Positions 6,283 through 13,997 of a stretch of DNA of 34,287 bases are shown in pieces (within the stretch, counting starts at the first letter, position 1; each line of letters opens with the position of its first letter). The notes beneath the pieces were generated by a model that made no database searches, was not told the DNA's origin, and saw only the letters and a program-made list of their open reading frames with translations. A program made the translations under genes and the position numbers. The stretch lies in assembly GCA_036556805.1 (NCBI GenBank), contig DATBIS010000001.1, positions 1 to 34,287 of the forward strand, in the 5' to 3' direction. This stretch comes from DATBIS01 sp036556805. Its GTDB lineage: Bacteria; Actinomycetota; UBA4738; HRBIN12.

Positions 6283-7281
6283 GTGCGCAAGATCTGGATC
6301 ATCTCGGCGATCGCGGGGCTCGCGCTCGCCGCATGCGGATCGGACGGCGGAGCCGACGCCGGCTCGAGCGGCCTGGTCCGGGTCGTGACGACGGTCTCGC
6401 CGATCACGAACATCGTGCAGAACATCGGCGGCGACGACGTCGAGATCACCGGCATCGTGCCCGAGGGCACGAACAGCCACACGTTCGAGCCGGCGCCTTC
6501 GGACGCGGCGGCGTTCGCCGACGCCGACATCGTCTTCATCAACGGCCTGCACCTCGAGGAGCCCACGCGCGAGCTCGCGGAGGCGAACGTCCCCGAGGGG
6601 ACGCCGATCATCGAGCTCGGGACGAGGACGATCCCGCCGGATCAATACATCTACGACTTCTCGTTCCCGAAGTCGGGCGGCGACCCGAACCCGCACCTGT
6701 GGACCGACCCGGTCTACGCGGGCGAGTACGCGAAGATCGTCGCCGACGAGCTCTCGAAGATCGACCCGGCGAACGCCTCCACCTATGAGGCGAACGACGA
6801 GGCCTTCCAGGCGCGGATCGACGAGCTCGACCGGCTGGTTCGCCAGGTCACCGAGACCGTGCCGCCGCAGAACCGCGTGCTCCTCACGTATCACGACTCG
6901 TTCCCGTACTTCGCGAGGGAGTACGGTTGGAAGATCATCGGCGCGATTCAGCCGTCGGACTTCTCCGACCCCACGCCGCAGGAGGTGGCGAACCTCATCG
7001 ACCAGATCCGGGCCGAGCACGTGCCGGCGATCTTCGGCTCGGAGGTGTTCCCGAGCCCGGTGCTCCAGCAGATCGCCGACGAGACGGGCGCGACCTACGT
7101 CGACAGCCTGCGCGATGACGACCTGCCCGGCGACAACGGCGACCGCGACCACAGCTACTTCGGCCTGATGGTGTTCGACTTCAAGACCTTCATGGGCGCC
7201 CTCGGCGGCGACACGGCGCCGTTCGACTCGTTCGACATCGCGAACCTGCAGCCGGGCGACACGTCGAACTATCGATCGTGA
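6283..7281 (+). CDS. znuA: Zinc-binding lipoprotein of a ZnuABC-type ABC importer
   Basis: A 332-residue cluster-9 solute-binding protein. The N-terminus is a lipoprotein signal with lipobox LAAC and modified Cys at residue 18, so it is anchored outside the membrane. Metal ligands expected for this family are visible: H66 (NSHTFEP), H138 (NPHLWTDP) and H204 (YHDSFPYFAREYG), plus an Asp-rich stretch DDDLPGDNGDRD near residue 275 that may give the fourth ligand. Three His ligands favour zinc over manganese, whose binders usually have Glu at the third site. The GTG start at 6283 follows GGGAGGT. It is the first gene of a three-gene operon, overlapping the ATPase gene by 4 bp, and is probably repressed through the palindrome at 6205. 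Confidence 0.88.
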   Translation: MRKIWIISAIAGLALAACGSDGGADAGSSGLVRVVTTVSPITNIVQNIGGDDVEITGIVPEGTNSHTFEPAPSDAAAFADADIVFINGLHLEEPTRELAEANVPEGTPIIELGTRTIPPDQYIYDFSFPKSGGDPNPHLWTDPVYAGEYAKIVADELSKIDPANASTYEANDEAFQARIDELDRLVRQVTETVPPQNRVLLTYHDSFPYFAREYGWKIIGAIQPSDFSDPTPQEVANLIDQIRAEHVPAIFGSEVFPSPVLQQIADETGATYVDSLRDDDLPGDNGDRDHSYFGLMVFDFKTFMGALGGDTAPFDSFDIANLQPGDTSNYRS

Positions 7282-8075
7282 ACGAGCTGATCCGTTTCGA
7301 AAGAGTCACCTGCCGGTACGGACGCGACCCGGTGTTGGTGAACGTCGACCTCGCGGTGGCCGAAGGCGACTTCCTCGGCATCGTCGGCCCGTCCGGGTCC
7401 GGCAAGACCACGCTCCTGCGGGCGATCGCGGGCACCGTCGACCCGATCGCCGGCCGGATCGTGCGGACGGACGCCGCGGTGGGCTACGTGCCCCAGGTGG
7501 AGACCGTGAACTGGTACTTCCCCGTGACGGTGCGCGAGGCCGTGCTGATGGCGAGGATCGGCGGCCGGATCGTCCCCTGGTCCTCGGGTGAGGACGTCGC
7601 CGCGGCCGACGCGATGCTCGAGCGCCTGGGGCTCGGCGGACTCGGCGGCCGCCACATCCGCGAGCTGTCCGGCGGCCAGCAACAACGGGTCTTCGTGGCC
7701 CGCGCGCTTCTCCGCCGACCGAGGCTGCTCCTGCTCGACGAGCCCACGTCCGGGGTCGACGTTCGAACGCGGCACGACGTCATGCACCTGATCCACGAGC
7801 TGCACCACGACGGGCTCGCGATCGTCCTCACGACGCACGACCTCAACGGGATCGCGGCGCACCTCCCGCGGCTCGTCTGCCTCAACCGCGAGGTCATCGC
7901 GGAGGGAACCCCTCGCGAGGTGATCCGTCCCGACGTGCTGGAACGCACGTACGGGGCCCCGCTCGAGGTGCTGCAGCACGGTGGGATGCCGGTGGTCGTG
8001 GAGCACTACCCGGAGGTTGAGGCCGTGAGCAACGTGGTGGCGCTGCGGGAGGAGCATCATGAACATCGCGCGTAG
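7278..8075 (+). CDS. znuC: ATPase of the zinc ABC importer
   Basis: A 265-residue ABC ATPase with Walker A GPSGSGKTT near residue 36, the signature LSGGQQQR, Walker B LLLLDEPTSGVD and the switch His in TTHD. It powers metal import through the permease encoded next. Its GTG start overlaps the stop of the binding-protein gene (GTGA), and its end overlaps the permease gene by 17 bp, so the three are translationally coupled. Length and motif order are normal for the manganese/zinc importer group. Zinc specificity rests on the His-rich binding protein and the neighbouring Fur-family gene. Confidence 0.9.
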   Translation: MNELIRFERVTCRYGRDPVLVNVDLAVAEGDFLGIVGPSGSGKTTLLRAIAGTVDPIAGRIVRTDAAVGYVPQVETVNWYFPVTVREAVLMARIGGRIVPWSSGEDVAAADAMLERLGLGGLGGRHIRELSGGQQQRVFVARALLRRPRLLLLDEPTSGVDVRTRHDVMHLIHELHHDGLAIVLTTHDLNGIAAHLPRLVCLNREVIAEGTPREVIRPDVLERTYGAPLEVLQHGGMPVVVEHYPEVEAVSNVVALREEHHEHRA

Positions 8076-8922
8076 CCTTGCCACGGCGTTCGACCCACTC
8101 CACTACGCGTTCTTCCGGCACGCCCTCGTCGTCGCGACCATTGCCGGAGCGCTCTGCGGGCTCGTGGGTGTCTACGTCGTGCTGCGAGGGATGAGCTACA
8201 TCGGGCACGGACTCTCGCACGCGATCTTCGGCGGAGCCGTTGCGAGCTACGCGCTCGAGATCAACTTCTACCTCGGCGCGGGGCTCTGGGGCCTCGTCTC
8301 GGCGTTGCTCATCACGAAGGTCGCGCGGCGACGCACGATCGGCGCCGACGCGGCGATCGGCGTCGTGACGTCCGCGAGCTTCGCGGTCGGGGTCGCGATC
8401 ATCTCGGTGATCGGGAGCTTCACGCGCAACTTCGAGGCTGCCTTGTTCGGCAACGTCTTGGGCGTCACGATGAGCGACGTGCTCGTGGTTGCGGGAGTGG
8501 GGGTCTTCGCCGCCTCGGTCGTGTTCTTCCAATACCGTGAGCTGCTGTTCGCGACCTTCGACCCGGAGGTCGCGGAGGTCTCCGGCGTACGGACCGGCCG
8601 CGTCGACACGCTGCTCGCGCTCGTGCTCTCGGCGACGATCACGGCGACGATGAACGTGATGGGCGTGACGCTCATCGCGGCCACGCTCGTGATCCCGCCC
8701 GTCACGGCAAGGTTGCTCACGGACAGCTTCCACCGGATGTTGTGGATCTCAACGGCGACCGGCGCGGCGTGCGGGCTCGTCGGCGTGTACCTGTCGTACT
8801 ACCTCGACTGGTCCTCGGGGGCATCGGTCGTGCTCACGTCCGCGGTCGTGTTCGTGGTCGCGTTCGTCATCTCCGGGTTTCGTCACCGCCGCCTTCCCGC
8901 TACGGCGGCCGACGTGCACTAG
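8059..8922 (+). CDS. znuB: Permease of the zinc ABC importer (ABC-3 family)
   Basis: A 287-residue integral membrane protein with about eight spans. GMSYIGHGLSHAIFGGA near residue 45 is the typical ABC-3 motif, and LIAATLVIPPVTARLL near residue 205 is the conserved late segment. It forms the transmembrane channel for the metal delivered by the lipoprotein. The ATG at 8059 lies inside the end of the ATPase gene. Its last codons overlap by 4 bp the end of the convergent Fur-family gene. No sign of truncation. Confidence 0.9.
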   Translation: MNIARSLATAFDPLHYAFFRHALVVATIAGALCGLVGVYVVLRGMSYIGHGLSHAIFGGAVASYALEINFYLGAGLWGLVSALLITKVARRRTIGADAAIGVVTSASFAVGVAIISVIGSFTRNFEAALFGNVLGVTMSDVLVVAGVGVFAASVVFFQYRELLFATFDPEVAEVSGVRTGRVDTLLALVLSATITATMNVMGVTLIAATLVIPPVTARLLTDSFHRMLWISTATGAACGLVGVYLSYYLDWSSGASVVLTSAVVFVVAFVISGFRHRRLPATAADVH

Positions 8923-9368
8923 CGCGGCGACGGCTGGGTCTTCGCGCAATCGGCGCAGAGGCCGGTGATCGCGAAGTGCGTGAGGTCCGCCTGAAACCCG
9001 TGGTGCCGCTTGATCAGGTCGTGCATCGCACTCGCCTCACGGAGGGAGAGCGCGTCGTCGGATCCGCAGGACTTGCAGGTGAGATGGACGTGCTCCGCCT
9101 CCTCCGTGCGGTGGTACTCCGCGCCGGTCTCGACGTGGGAGTGCTGCAGGACGCCGATCTCCTCAAGGAGGGTGAGCGTGCGGTACACCGTCGAGGCGTT
9201 CACGCCGGGCATCTCGCCCTGCACGGTGCGCGCGATCACGGTGGGCGAGATGTGTCCCTGGGCGCGCAGGACGGTCGCGACGATCGCCCGTCGCTGCGGC
9301 GTCATGCGAAGCCCCTGCTCGCGCAGCAGCGCGAGGACGTCGGTCGGCCGCTCGTCGGTTCGTTTCAC
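8919..9368 (-). CDS. Fur-family metal-dependent repressor, probable Zur
   Basis: A 149-residue Fur-family regulator. The N-terminal winged helix holds LRMTPQRRAIVATVL and the recognition segment VNASTVYRTLTLLEEIGVL; the C-terminal half has the HVHLTCKSCG metal site and a second pair CADC near the end, giving two CxxC motifs for structural zinc. Start at GTG 9368: TACACT (9381-9376) is a -10-like hexamer ending 7 nt before it and there is no ribosome site, so the message is probably leaderless. A TTG at 9401 would add 11 residues but would run through the operator. Convergent with the znu operon and carrying a related operator, it is most likely the zinc-uptake repressor; other metals cannot be excluded. 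Confidence 0.85.
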   Translation of the reverse strand: MKRTDERPTDVLALLREQGLRMTPQRRAIVATVLRAQGHISPTVIARTVQGEMPGVNASTVYRTLTLLEEIGVLQHSHVETGAEYHRTEEAEHVHLTCKSCGSDDALSLREASAMHDLIKRHHGFQADLTHFAITGLCADCAKTQPSPR

Positions 9369-9375
9369 GAGGTCG

Positions 9376-9401
9376 AGTGTAGCAGTGACTTGCAGGTGCA
9401 A
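9376..9401 (-). promoter_or_regulatory. Promoter and Fur-type half-site pair of the Fur-family gene
   Basis: The inverted repeat TTGCA-GG-TGCAA at 9390-9401 shares its half-sites with the palindrome before znuA but has a shorter spacer. TACACT at 9381-9376 on the minus strand is a -10-like element 7 nt before the GTG start. This suggests autoregulation of a leaderless message. Confidence 0.5.
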
Positions 9402-9404
9402 CGC

Positions 9405-10307
9405 TCATGCAGGAAGCGTTCCGTTGGGAGGAGGGAGGCCCATGACGCGAGCCGCCCACGGCAGTGCGGTTCGCGCCTGCATGAGCTGGAGCGGCCGAAC
9501 GTGGGGAGCATCCGGGATCGGCGGTCGGCCCGCGTGCGCACCGAAGAAGCCCGCGAGCCACGATGCGATCTCGCCGATCCCGTCCGGGCGCCCGATGACG
9601 TCCTCCGGCGCCGGGCCTCCCTCGGCGTGCAGGCTCGGGAGCCACGCGGCCACGTCGAACAACGGGTTCCCGATGCAGGCGAAGTTCCAATCGACGAGGA
9701 TCGCGCGGCCGTCGCGGAGGCACACGTTGTCGCTGCGCACGTCGAAGTGCAGCAGCGCGTCGCCGTCGACGAGGGCACGCACGGAGGCCTCCCGGAAGGT
9801 CGGCAGAGCCTGTTCGAGCCAGGTCGCCGAGCACAGCTCCAGGGCGAGGAACGGCTGAGGGTCGTTCTCGATCTCCGGCCATCCGTCGAGGCCGAATTGC
9901 GAATCCGCGGCCCTCGGGACGTCGGGAGGTGGAGGCGTGGCCGCGAGCGCCGAGAGCGTGGCGAGCACGGCCTCGACGTCGCCAGCACGCCAGGGCGGAG
10001 GCCAGTGCGCGTCGGAGAGGTCCTCGAGCAGCAGGATCGGCCGCTCGCCGTCGTCGTCCCAGCCGACCATGCGGGGAGCGAACGGCAGGCCGCGCGTCCT
10101 GGCGTAGAACAGATGCTCGTCGCGAACCCAGCTCGCGGTGTCGACCGTCCACCCGACCTTCACGAACGCGGAGCGGCCGTCGTCGAGCGCGGCGATCCAG
10201 CGCCCGGCCGCGGTCTGCCCGCCGCGTCGGACCTCGCGCCAGGCCGCCGGCACGCCGCCGAGCGCGCGGGCCACGCGAGCCACGTCGTCCTCGGCGGGGC
10301 GATCCAT
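9405..10307 (-). CDS. Aminoglycoside phosphotransferase (APH)/choline-kinase-fold kinase
   Basis: A 300-residue protein of the APH fold. LLHFDVRSDNVCL holds the catalytic HxDxxxxN motif (Brenner motif) and LVDWNFACIGNPLFDVA the metal-binding Asp. The N-lobe has an expected Lys in SAFVKVGW and the hinge-like LLLEDL. Such kinases phosphorylate small hydroxyl-bearing molecules or, less often, drugs; the substrate here is unknown and resistance should not be assumed. ATG 10307 is the start. It is divergent from the enoyl-CoA hydratase gene (52 bp apart) and reads toward the Fur-family gene with 36 bp between them, so the two may share a message in part. Confidence 0.8.
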   Translation of the reverse strand: MDRPAEDDVARVARALGGVPAAWREVRRGGQTAAGRWIAALDDGRSAFVKVGWTVDTASWVRDEHLFYARTRGLPFAPRMVGWDDDGERPILLLEDLSDAHWPPPWRAGDVEAVLATLSALAATPPPPDVPRAADSQFGLDGWPEIENDPQPFLALELCSATWLEQALPTFREASVRALVDGDALLHFDVRSDNVCLRDGRAILVDWNFACIGNPLFDVAAWLPSLHAEGGPAPEDVIGRPDGIGEIASWLAGFFGAHAGRPPIPDAPHVRPLQLMQARTALPWAARVMGLPPPNGTLPA

Positions 10308-10359
10308 GACGCACGAGCGTACCGTCCCGGTCGTCCGCGGTCTCTGGAAGGATAGGAGC

Positions 10360-11136
10360 GTGGGGGAGTTCGTCACGCTCACGGTCGACGACGGCGTCGG
10401 TCTCGTTCGGCTGGATCGTCCGCCGGCGAACGCGATCAGCCACCAGGTGGGTACGGAGCTCGGGGAGGTCTTCCGCGACGCCGCCGACCGAGACGACGTC
10501 GGCTCGATCGTCGTGTGGGGCGGGCCGAAGATCTTCGCGGCGGGCGCGGACATCAAGGAGATGGCGGCGTTCGGCCCGGGAGAGATCAGGCCCGTCGTGT
10601 CGGCGCTCGGCGACGCCCTCGAGCTGCTCGAATCCCTGCCCAAAGTCTCGCTCGCTGCGATCAACGGGTTCGCGCTCGGCGGAGGTCTCGAGCTCGCGCT
10701 GGCGTGTGACCTGCGCCTCGCGGCGGCCGACGCGCAGGTGGGCCAGCCCGAGATCAAGATCGGCGTGATCCCAGGTGCCGGCGGCACCCAGCGCCTCGCA
10801 CGGCTGGCACCCGCCGTGGCTCGCGACCTCGTGCTCACGGGGCGCCTCGTCGGCGCCGAGGAGGCGCAGCGCGCGGGGATCGTCGACCGGGTGCTCCCGG
10901 GCGACGTGGTGTACGAGGCGGCGGTGCGCGACGCCGCAGGCTTCGCGCACGGTCCCAGGGAGGCGCTCGCCGCCGCGAAGGCCGCGCTCCGCGCGGCCTT
11001 CGAGATGCCCGGCGCTGCGGGGCTCGCGGAGGAGCGCGCGGCCTTCGTCGCGCTCTTCGCCACCCCGGACCAGAGAGAAGGCATGGCGGCCTTCCTCGAG
11101 AAGCGCGAGCCCCGCTTCGGCGGGGGGAGCGCGTGA
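10360..11136 (+). CDS. Enoyl-CoA hydratase/isomerase family protein
   Basis: A 258-residue crotonase-fold protein. FAAGADIKEM forms the oxyanion-hole and CoA site, and both catalytic Glu positions of true hydratases are kept: Glu in GGGLELALACDL and Glu in GQPEIKIGVIPGAGGTQRL. It is therefore likely to add water to 2-enoyl-CoA in fatty-acid or amino-acid breakdown. Start at GTG 10360: GGAAGG lies 8 bp upstream and the protein then has the usual length; longer in-frame openings reach into the divergent kinase gene. The 3' end overlaps the acetyltransferase gene by 4 bp. The etfBA genes further right supply the electron carrier used by acyl-CoA dehydrogenases, but no dehydrogenase is seen here. 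Confidence 0.88.
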   Translation: MGEFVTLTVDDGVGLVRLDRPPANAISHQVGTELGEVFRDAADRDDVGSIVVWGGPKIFAAGADIKEMAAFGPGEIRPVVSALGDALELLESLPKVSLAAINGFALGGGLELALACDLRLAAADAQVGQPEIKIGVIPGAGGTQRLARLAPAVARDLVLTGRLVGAEEAQRAGIVDRVLPGDVVYEAAVRDAAGFAHGPREALAAAKAALRAAFEMPGAAGLAEERAAFVALFATPDQREGMAAFLEKREPRFGGGSA

Positions 11137-11621
11137 GGGTTCGGCGCGGCACGTCCGAGGACGTGCCGGCGCTGCTCGCGCTGTTCGACGAGCTGGAGAC
11201 GCTCCAGCGGGAATGGCGGGTCTTCACGCCGCGCCCCGGGTTCGCCGACGACGTGGCTCGGAGGTACCGGCAGGCCGTGGACCGGCCGGACGTCGTGGTG
11301 CTCGTGGCCGAGGCGGACGACGAGATCGTGGGGATGGCGCACGGGGAGGCGCGGACGCCTTCGCGGTTCTCGGACGAGCGAGCTCTCCACCTCTCCGGCG
11401 TGGTCGTGCGCAGCGACTTCCGGGGCCGGGGCGTGGGGCGTGCGCTCGTCGCCGAGGCGGGCCGCTTCGCCGCGGAGCGCGGCGTGCCCTGGGTGACGCT
11501 GAACACCTTCGCCCCCAACCGCGGCTCGGCCGAGTTCTGGGAGTCGCTCGGCTTCCATCCCCGTGTCGTCGAGATGACCACCTCGACCAGGTCGCTGAAC
11601 GAGCGTCTGGGAGGCGGCTAG
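11133..11621 (+). CDS. GNAT-family N-acetyltransferase
   Basis: A 162-residue GNAT protein. The acetyl-CoA pyrophosphate loop is FRGRGVGRALV near residue 95, preceded by the beta strand LHLSGVVV and followed by NRGSAEFWESLGF, a typical motif B region. The GTG start at 11133 overlaps the stop of the enoyl-CoA hydratase gene (GTGA), so the two are co-translated. The acceptor, a small amine or protein terminus, cannot be told from sequence. Confidence 0.85.
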   Translation: MRVRRGTSEDVPALLALFDELETLQREWRVFTPRPGFADDVARRYRQAVDRPDVVVLVAEADDEIVGMAHGEARTPSRFSDERALHLSGVVVRSDFRGRGVGRALVAEAGRFAAERGVPWVTLNTFAPNRGSAEFWESLGFHPRVVEMTTSTRSLNERLGGG

Positions 11622-11660
11622 CCCCGTTCGGGAAGAATCCGCACCCCCGCGTCGTTCGAA

Positions 11661-11721
11661 TGTCACGACGTAGGGCCCATCCGACACCGGATGCCCAGCG
11701 GGCCCTCGGGAGGACGTGACA
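11661..11721 (+). other. Nested three-stem hairpin before a small Cys-rich gene
   Basis: Three collinear complementary pairs fit one elongated structure: TGTCACG (11661-11667) with CGTGACA (11715-11721); GGGCCC (11673-11678) with GGGCCC (11700-11705); and an apical CATCCG (11678-11683) with CGGATG (11688-11693) around ACAC. The structure ends 2 nt before the GTG at 11724 and its 3' side contains the GGGAGGA ribosome site. It could be a translational control element for that gene or a terminator for the acetyltransferase operon. Confidence 0.45.
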
Positions 11722-11723
11722 CC

Positions 11724-11927
11724 GTGAACGACGAACGGATCCGGGGTGAACCCATCCGCACCCTTCCCCGGCCCAGCAGGCGTTTCTCGACCGGACGCGT
11801 CTGCGCGGCCCCCGGATGCGGGACGAAGCTCTCCATGTACAACAAGTGGACGTACTGCTGGCAACACGAGCCGGTGCACGCGTACGTGCCGCGCGGGAAG
11901 CGCAAGAGCCGGAAAGAGGCCGCCTAG
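11724..11927 (+). CDS. Small basic protein with a C-x4-C-x12-C-x2-H motif
   Basis: A 67-residue protein starting at GTG 11724, chosen because GGGAGGA (11708-11714) lies upstream at normal distance; an in-frame ATG at 11691 lies inside the hairpin stem and has no ribosome site. The centre carries VCAAPGCGTKLSMYNKWTYC followed by WQH, a Cys3His arrangement suited to one zinc ion, and the tail is strongly basic (PRGKRKSRKEAA), so nucleic-acid binding is possible. I recognise the LSxYN/CxxH style from other small actinobacterial proteins but no function. The preceding structured leader suggests its expression is controlled. Confidence 0.65.
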   Translation: MNDERIRGEPIRTLPRPSRRFSTGRVCAAPGCGTKLSMYNKWTYCWQHEPVHAYVPRGKRKSRKEAA

Positions 11928-12006
11928 CTCGACCGCCGCCGGTCAAGAGACGGCTCCGCGCGACCGATGGTTCAGGGGACCGCTCCCCCCGGTGCGGCCC
12001 TACACG

Positions 12007-12183
12007 ATGAACAGCGCTTCGATCGAGCCACTCCCGATGCGGGAGAGCGATTGCCCGTTCTGCGAGCGCACGGTGCTGGTCTACGAGGACCCACCGCGCT
12101 GTCCGCTCTGCGCGTGCCCGCTCGACCCGGACCTCGTGCGGCCCTACGTGTTTCCCGAAGAGGGCCGGCTCGCCACCGATTGA
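12007..12183 (+). CDS. Small zinc-ribbon-like protein (CPFC...CPLC)
   Basis: A 58-residue protein beginning at ATG 12007, with a second in-frame ATG ten codons later. Two CxxC knuckles, CPFC and CPLCAC, are 14 residues apart and followed by a short acidic tail, as in stand-alone zinc ribbons. The ribosome site is weak. It lies 79 bp after the other small Cys-rich gene in the same direction, and its last 40 bp overlap the convergent end of the pabB-pabC fusion. The spaced Cys pairs support a real gene, but the short length and overlap leave doubt. Function unknown. Confidence 0.5.
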   Translation: MNSASIEPLPMRESDCPFCERTVLVYEDPPRCPLCACPLDPDLVRPYVFPEEGRLATD

Positions 12184-13949
12184 TCTTCGAGCACGGCGAC
12201 CCGAAATCCCCGCACCGAGCTCACGACGGCGAGCTCCTCGGCTTCGTGCAGGTCGTCGGGTGAGAGCGAGCGCTCCGAGAGCGTCCCGTCGGCGAGCCGA
12301 GCCGCTCGCTCCAGGCCCGGCAGCAGGCCCGCTCCGAGCGGAGGCGTCCACCACCGACCGGCAACCCTTGCGGCCACGTTCGCGATCGTGGTCTCGGTGA
12401 CCTCACCACGCGCGTTCGTCAGGACGACGTCGTCCGCTCCCGGATGCCGCGCCTTGGCATCGTCGTATCGCGCGCGCAGCGACGTCTTGTGGAACAGCAG
12501 CACGTCCGAGGGATCCACCGGGTCCGTCTCGTCGATCGCGAGGCGCACGGGCTCGACCGCCGCCGGCATCGGCACGGCTCCCGTCGACACGCCGCCCGCG
12601 CGCGAGAGCAGCAGCCGCACGCGCGCGAAGCGATCGGGCACGGTGGCCGGGGCGCTCTCGAGCGCGGCGCGCACGGCTTCCTCGTCGTAGCGGAACCCGA
12701 AGTAGTCCGCCGAGGCGCGGAGCCGCGCGAGGTGCTCCTCGAGCAGCCGGTACCCGAGCGCGGGGTCGTGCAACAGCGTCTCGAGCAGGTCGAACCGCGG
12801 GCGCCGTGCGGTGAGCACCCGCGCCTTCGCGAGGACCTCGTCGTACTCGTTCGCCGCATGGGAGTCCCACGTGATGCCGCCGCCGACGCCGTACTCCGCA
12901 AGCCCGGTCTCGGCATCGACCTGCACCGTTCGGATCGCGACGTTGAAGCGCGCGTGCGGGCCTGATCCGGCCGGGGCGACGTAGCCGACCGCCCCGCAAT
13001 ACGCGCCGCGCGGCGAGTCCTCGAGCCCGGCGAGGATCTCCATCGTGCGAACCTTCGGCGCGCCGGTCACCGAGCCGCTCGGGAAGAGCGCGCCGAAGAC
13101 CGCCGACAGACCCGTACCCTCGGCGAGCTCCGCCGAGACCGTGGACGTCAGCTGCCACACCGTCTCGAAGCGTTCGGCGCGGAAGGCGTCAGCCCACGAG
13201 ACGGTGCCGCGTCGCGCGACCCTTCCGAGGTCGTTGCGCAGGAGATCGAGGATCATCGCGTTCTCGGCGCGATCCTTCGCGGACGCGGCGAGCTCGCGGG
13301 CGCGCTGCTCGTCCTCCGCCGGCCACCGTCCCCGCGCCGTGGTGCCCTTCATCGGCTTCGTCGTGATGCGCCCGTCCTCGAGGACGAAGAACAGCTCCGG
13401 CGATGCCGAGAGGAGCCGGTAGCGCCCGAGGTTGAGGTACGCGGCGTACGCGCCGCGCTGCGCGAAGCAGAGGTCGCGGTAGAGCCCGCGCTCGTCGCCC
13501 GCGACGGCCGACCTGAGGCGAAGCGTGAAGTTCGCCTGGTAGGTGTCGCCCGATCGGATGTGCTCGTGGATCGTCGCGATCGCGCGGTCGAACCGCGCCC
13601 GGTCGATCGAGGGCTGCCAGAGGTCCGGCTCGGCCGCCGGCGCGTCGTCGGGGGGCGCCGGCAGCGTCGTCTCCTCGACGCCCTCGAACATCGCGAACCA
13701 GGCGAGCGGGAGCTCGAGGTACGGGTCCCCGGCGGCGCGCGCCCGCACGGCGAGCGCGGGGTCGAGGCCGGGCGCCGCCTCGTACGCGACGTAGCCCCCG
13801 GCCCAGAGACCGCGCGACGCCGCCGCCTCGGCGGCGTCGAGCACCCCCCGCACCTCGTCCGGTCGGCGTGCTTCCAGCACGCCGACTGTACCCACCATCC
13901 GGAAGGACCTTCCGCCGGGCGTGAGGTCGTCGAAGCGAGCCTCGATCAC
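12144..13949 (-). CDS. Fused aminodeoxychorismate synthase component I and aminodeoxychorismate lyase
   Basis: A 601-residue bifunctional protein making p-aminobenzoate for folate. The first about 370 residues are a chorismate-binding PabB domain: ITTKPMKGTTARG, LLRNDLGRVARRGTV and FPSGSVTGAPKVRTMEIL are its active-site blocks. The remainder is a PabC-type PLP lyase (fold IV): LLETLLHDPALGYRLLEEH, then LTNARGEVTETTIANVA and GLLPG. The glutaminase component PabA is not in the window. The GTG start at 13949 follows the etfA stop by 48 bp on the same strand, separated by a GC hairpin. The fusion is known in several bacteria and is not itself unusual. Confidence 0.88.
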   Translation of the reverse strand: MIEARFDDLTPGGRSFRMVGTVGVLEARRPDEVRGVLDAAEAAASRGLWAGGYVAYEAAPGLDPALAVRARAAGDPYLELPLAWFAMFEGVEETTLPAPPDDAPAAEPDLWQPSIDRARFDRAIATIHEHIRSGDTYQANFTLRLRSAVAGDERGLYRDLCFAQRGAYAAYLNLGRYRLLSASPELFFVLEDGRITTKPMKGTTARGRWPAEDEQRARELAASAKDRAENAMILDLLRNDLGRVARRGTVSWADAFRAERFETVWQLTSTVSAELAEGTGLSAVFGALFPSGSVTGAPKVRTMEILAGLEDSPRGAYCGAVGYVAPAGSGPHARFNVAIRTVQVDAETGLAEYGVGGGITWDSHAANEYDEVLAKARVLTARRPRFDLLETLLHDPALGYRLLEEHLARLRASADYFGFRYDEEAVRAALESAPATVPDRFARVRLLLSRAGGVSTGAVPMPAAVEPVRLAIDETDPVDPSDVLLFHKTSLRARYDDAKARHPGADDVVLTNARGEVTETTIANVAARVAGRWWTPPLGAGLLPGLERAARLADGTLSERSLSPDDLHEAEELAVVSSVRGFRVAVLEDQSVASRPSSGNT

Positions 13950-13969
13950 ACCGAAGAGTCTCCAAGCGG

Positions 13970-13994
13970 CCGGCGGCCCCGTCCACGCCGCCGG
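13970..13994 (-). terminator. GC hairpin between etfA and the pabB-pabC fusion
   Basis: An 8-bp perfect stem, CCGGCGGC (13970-13977) with GCCGCCGG (13987-13994), and a 9-nt loop, just after the etfA stop on the minus strand. There is no T-tract. It may reduce read-through from the electron-transfer genes into the folate gene. Confidence 0.4.
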
Positions 13995-13997
13995 GAC

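Noticed and set aside
9390..9401. TTG at 9401 as start of the Fur-family protein
   Set aside because: The extra codons coincide with the operator and the -10 element; GTG 9368 gives the usual family length.
9405..10307. Calling the APH-fold kinase an antibiotic-resistance gene
   Set aside because: Only the general kinase motifs are present. The family includes many kinases of ordinary metabolites.
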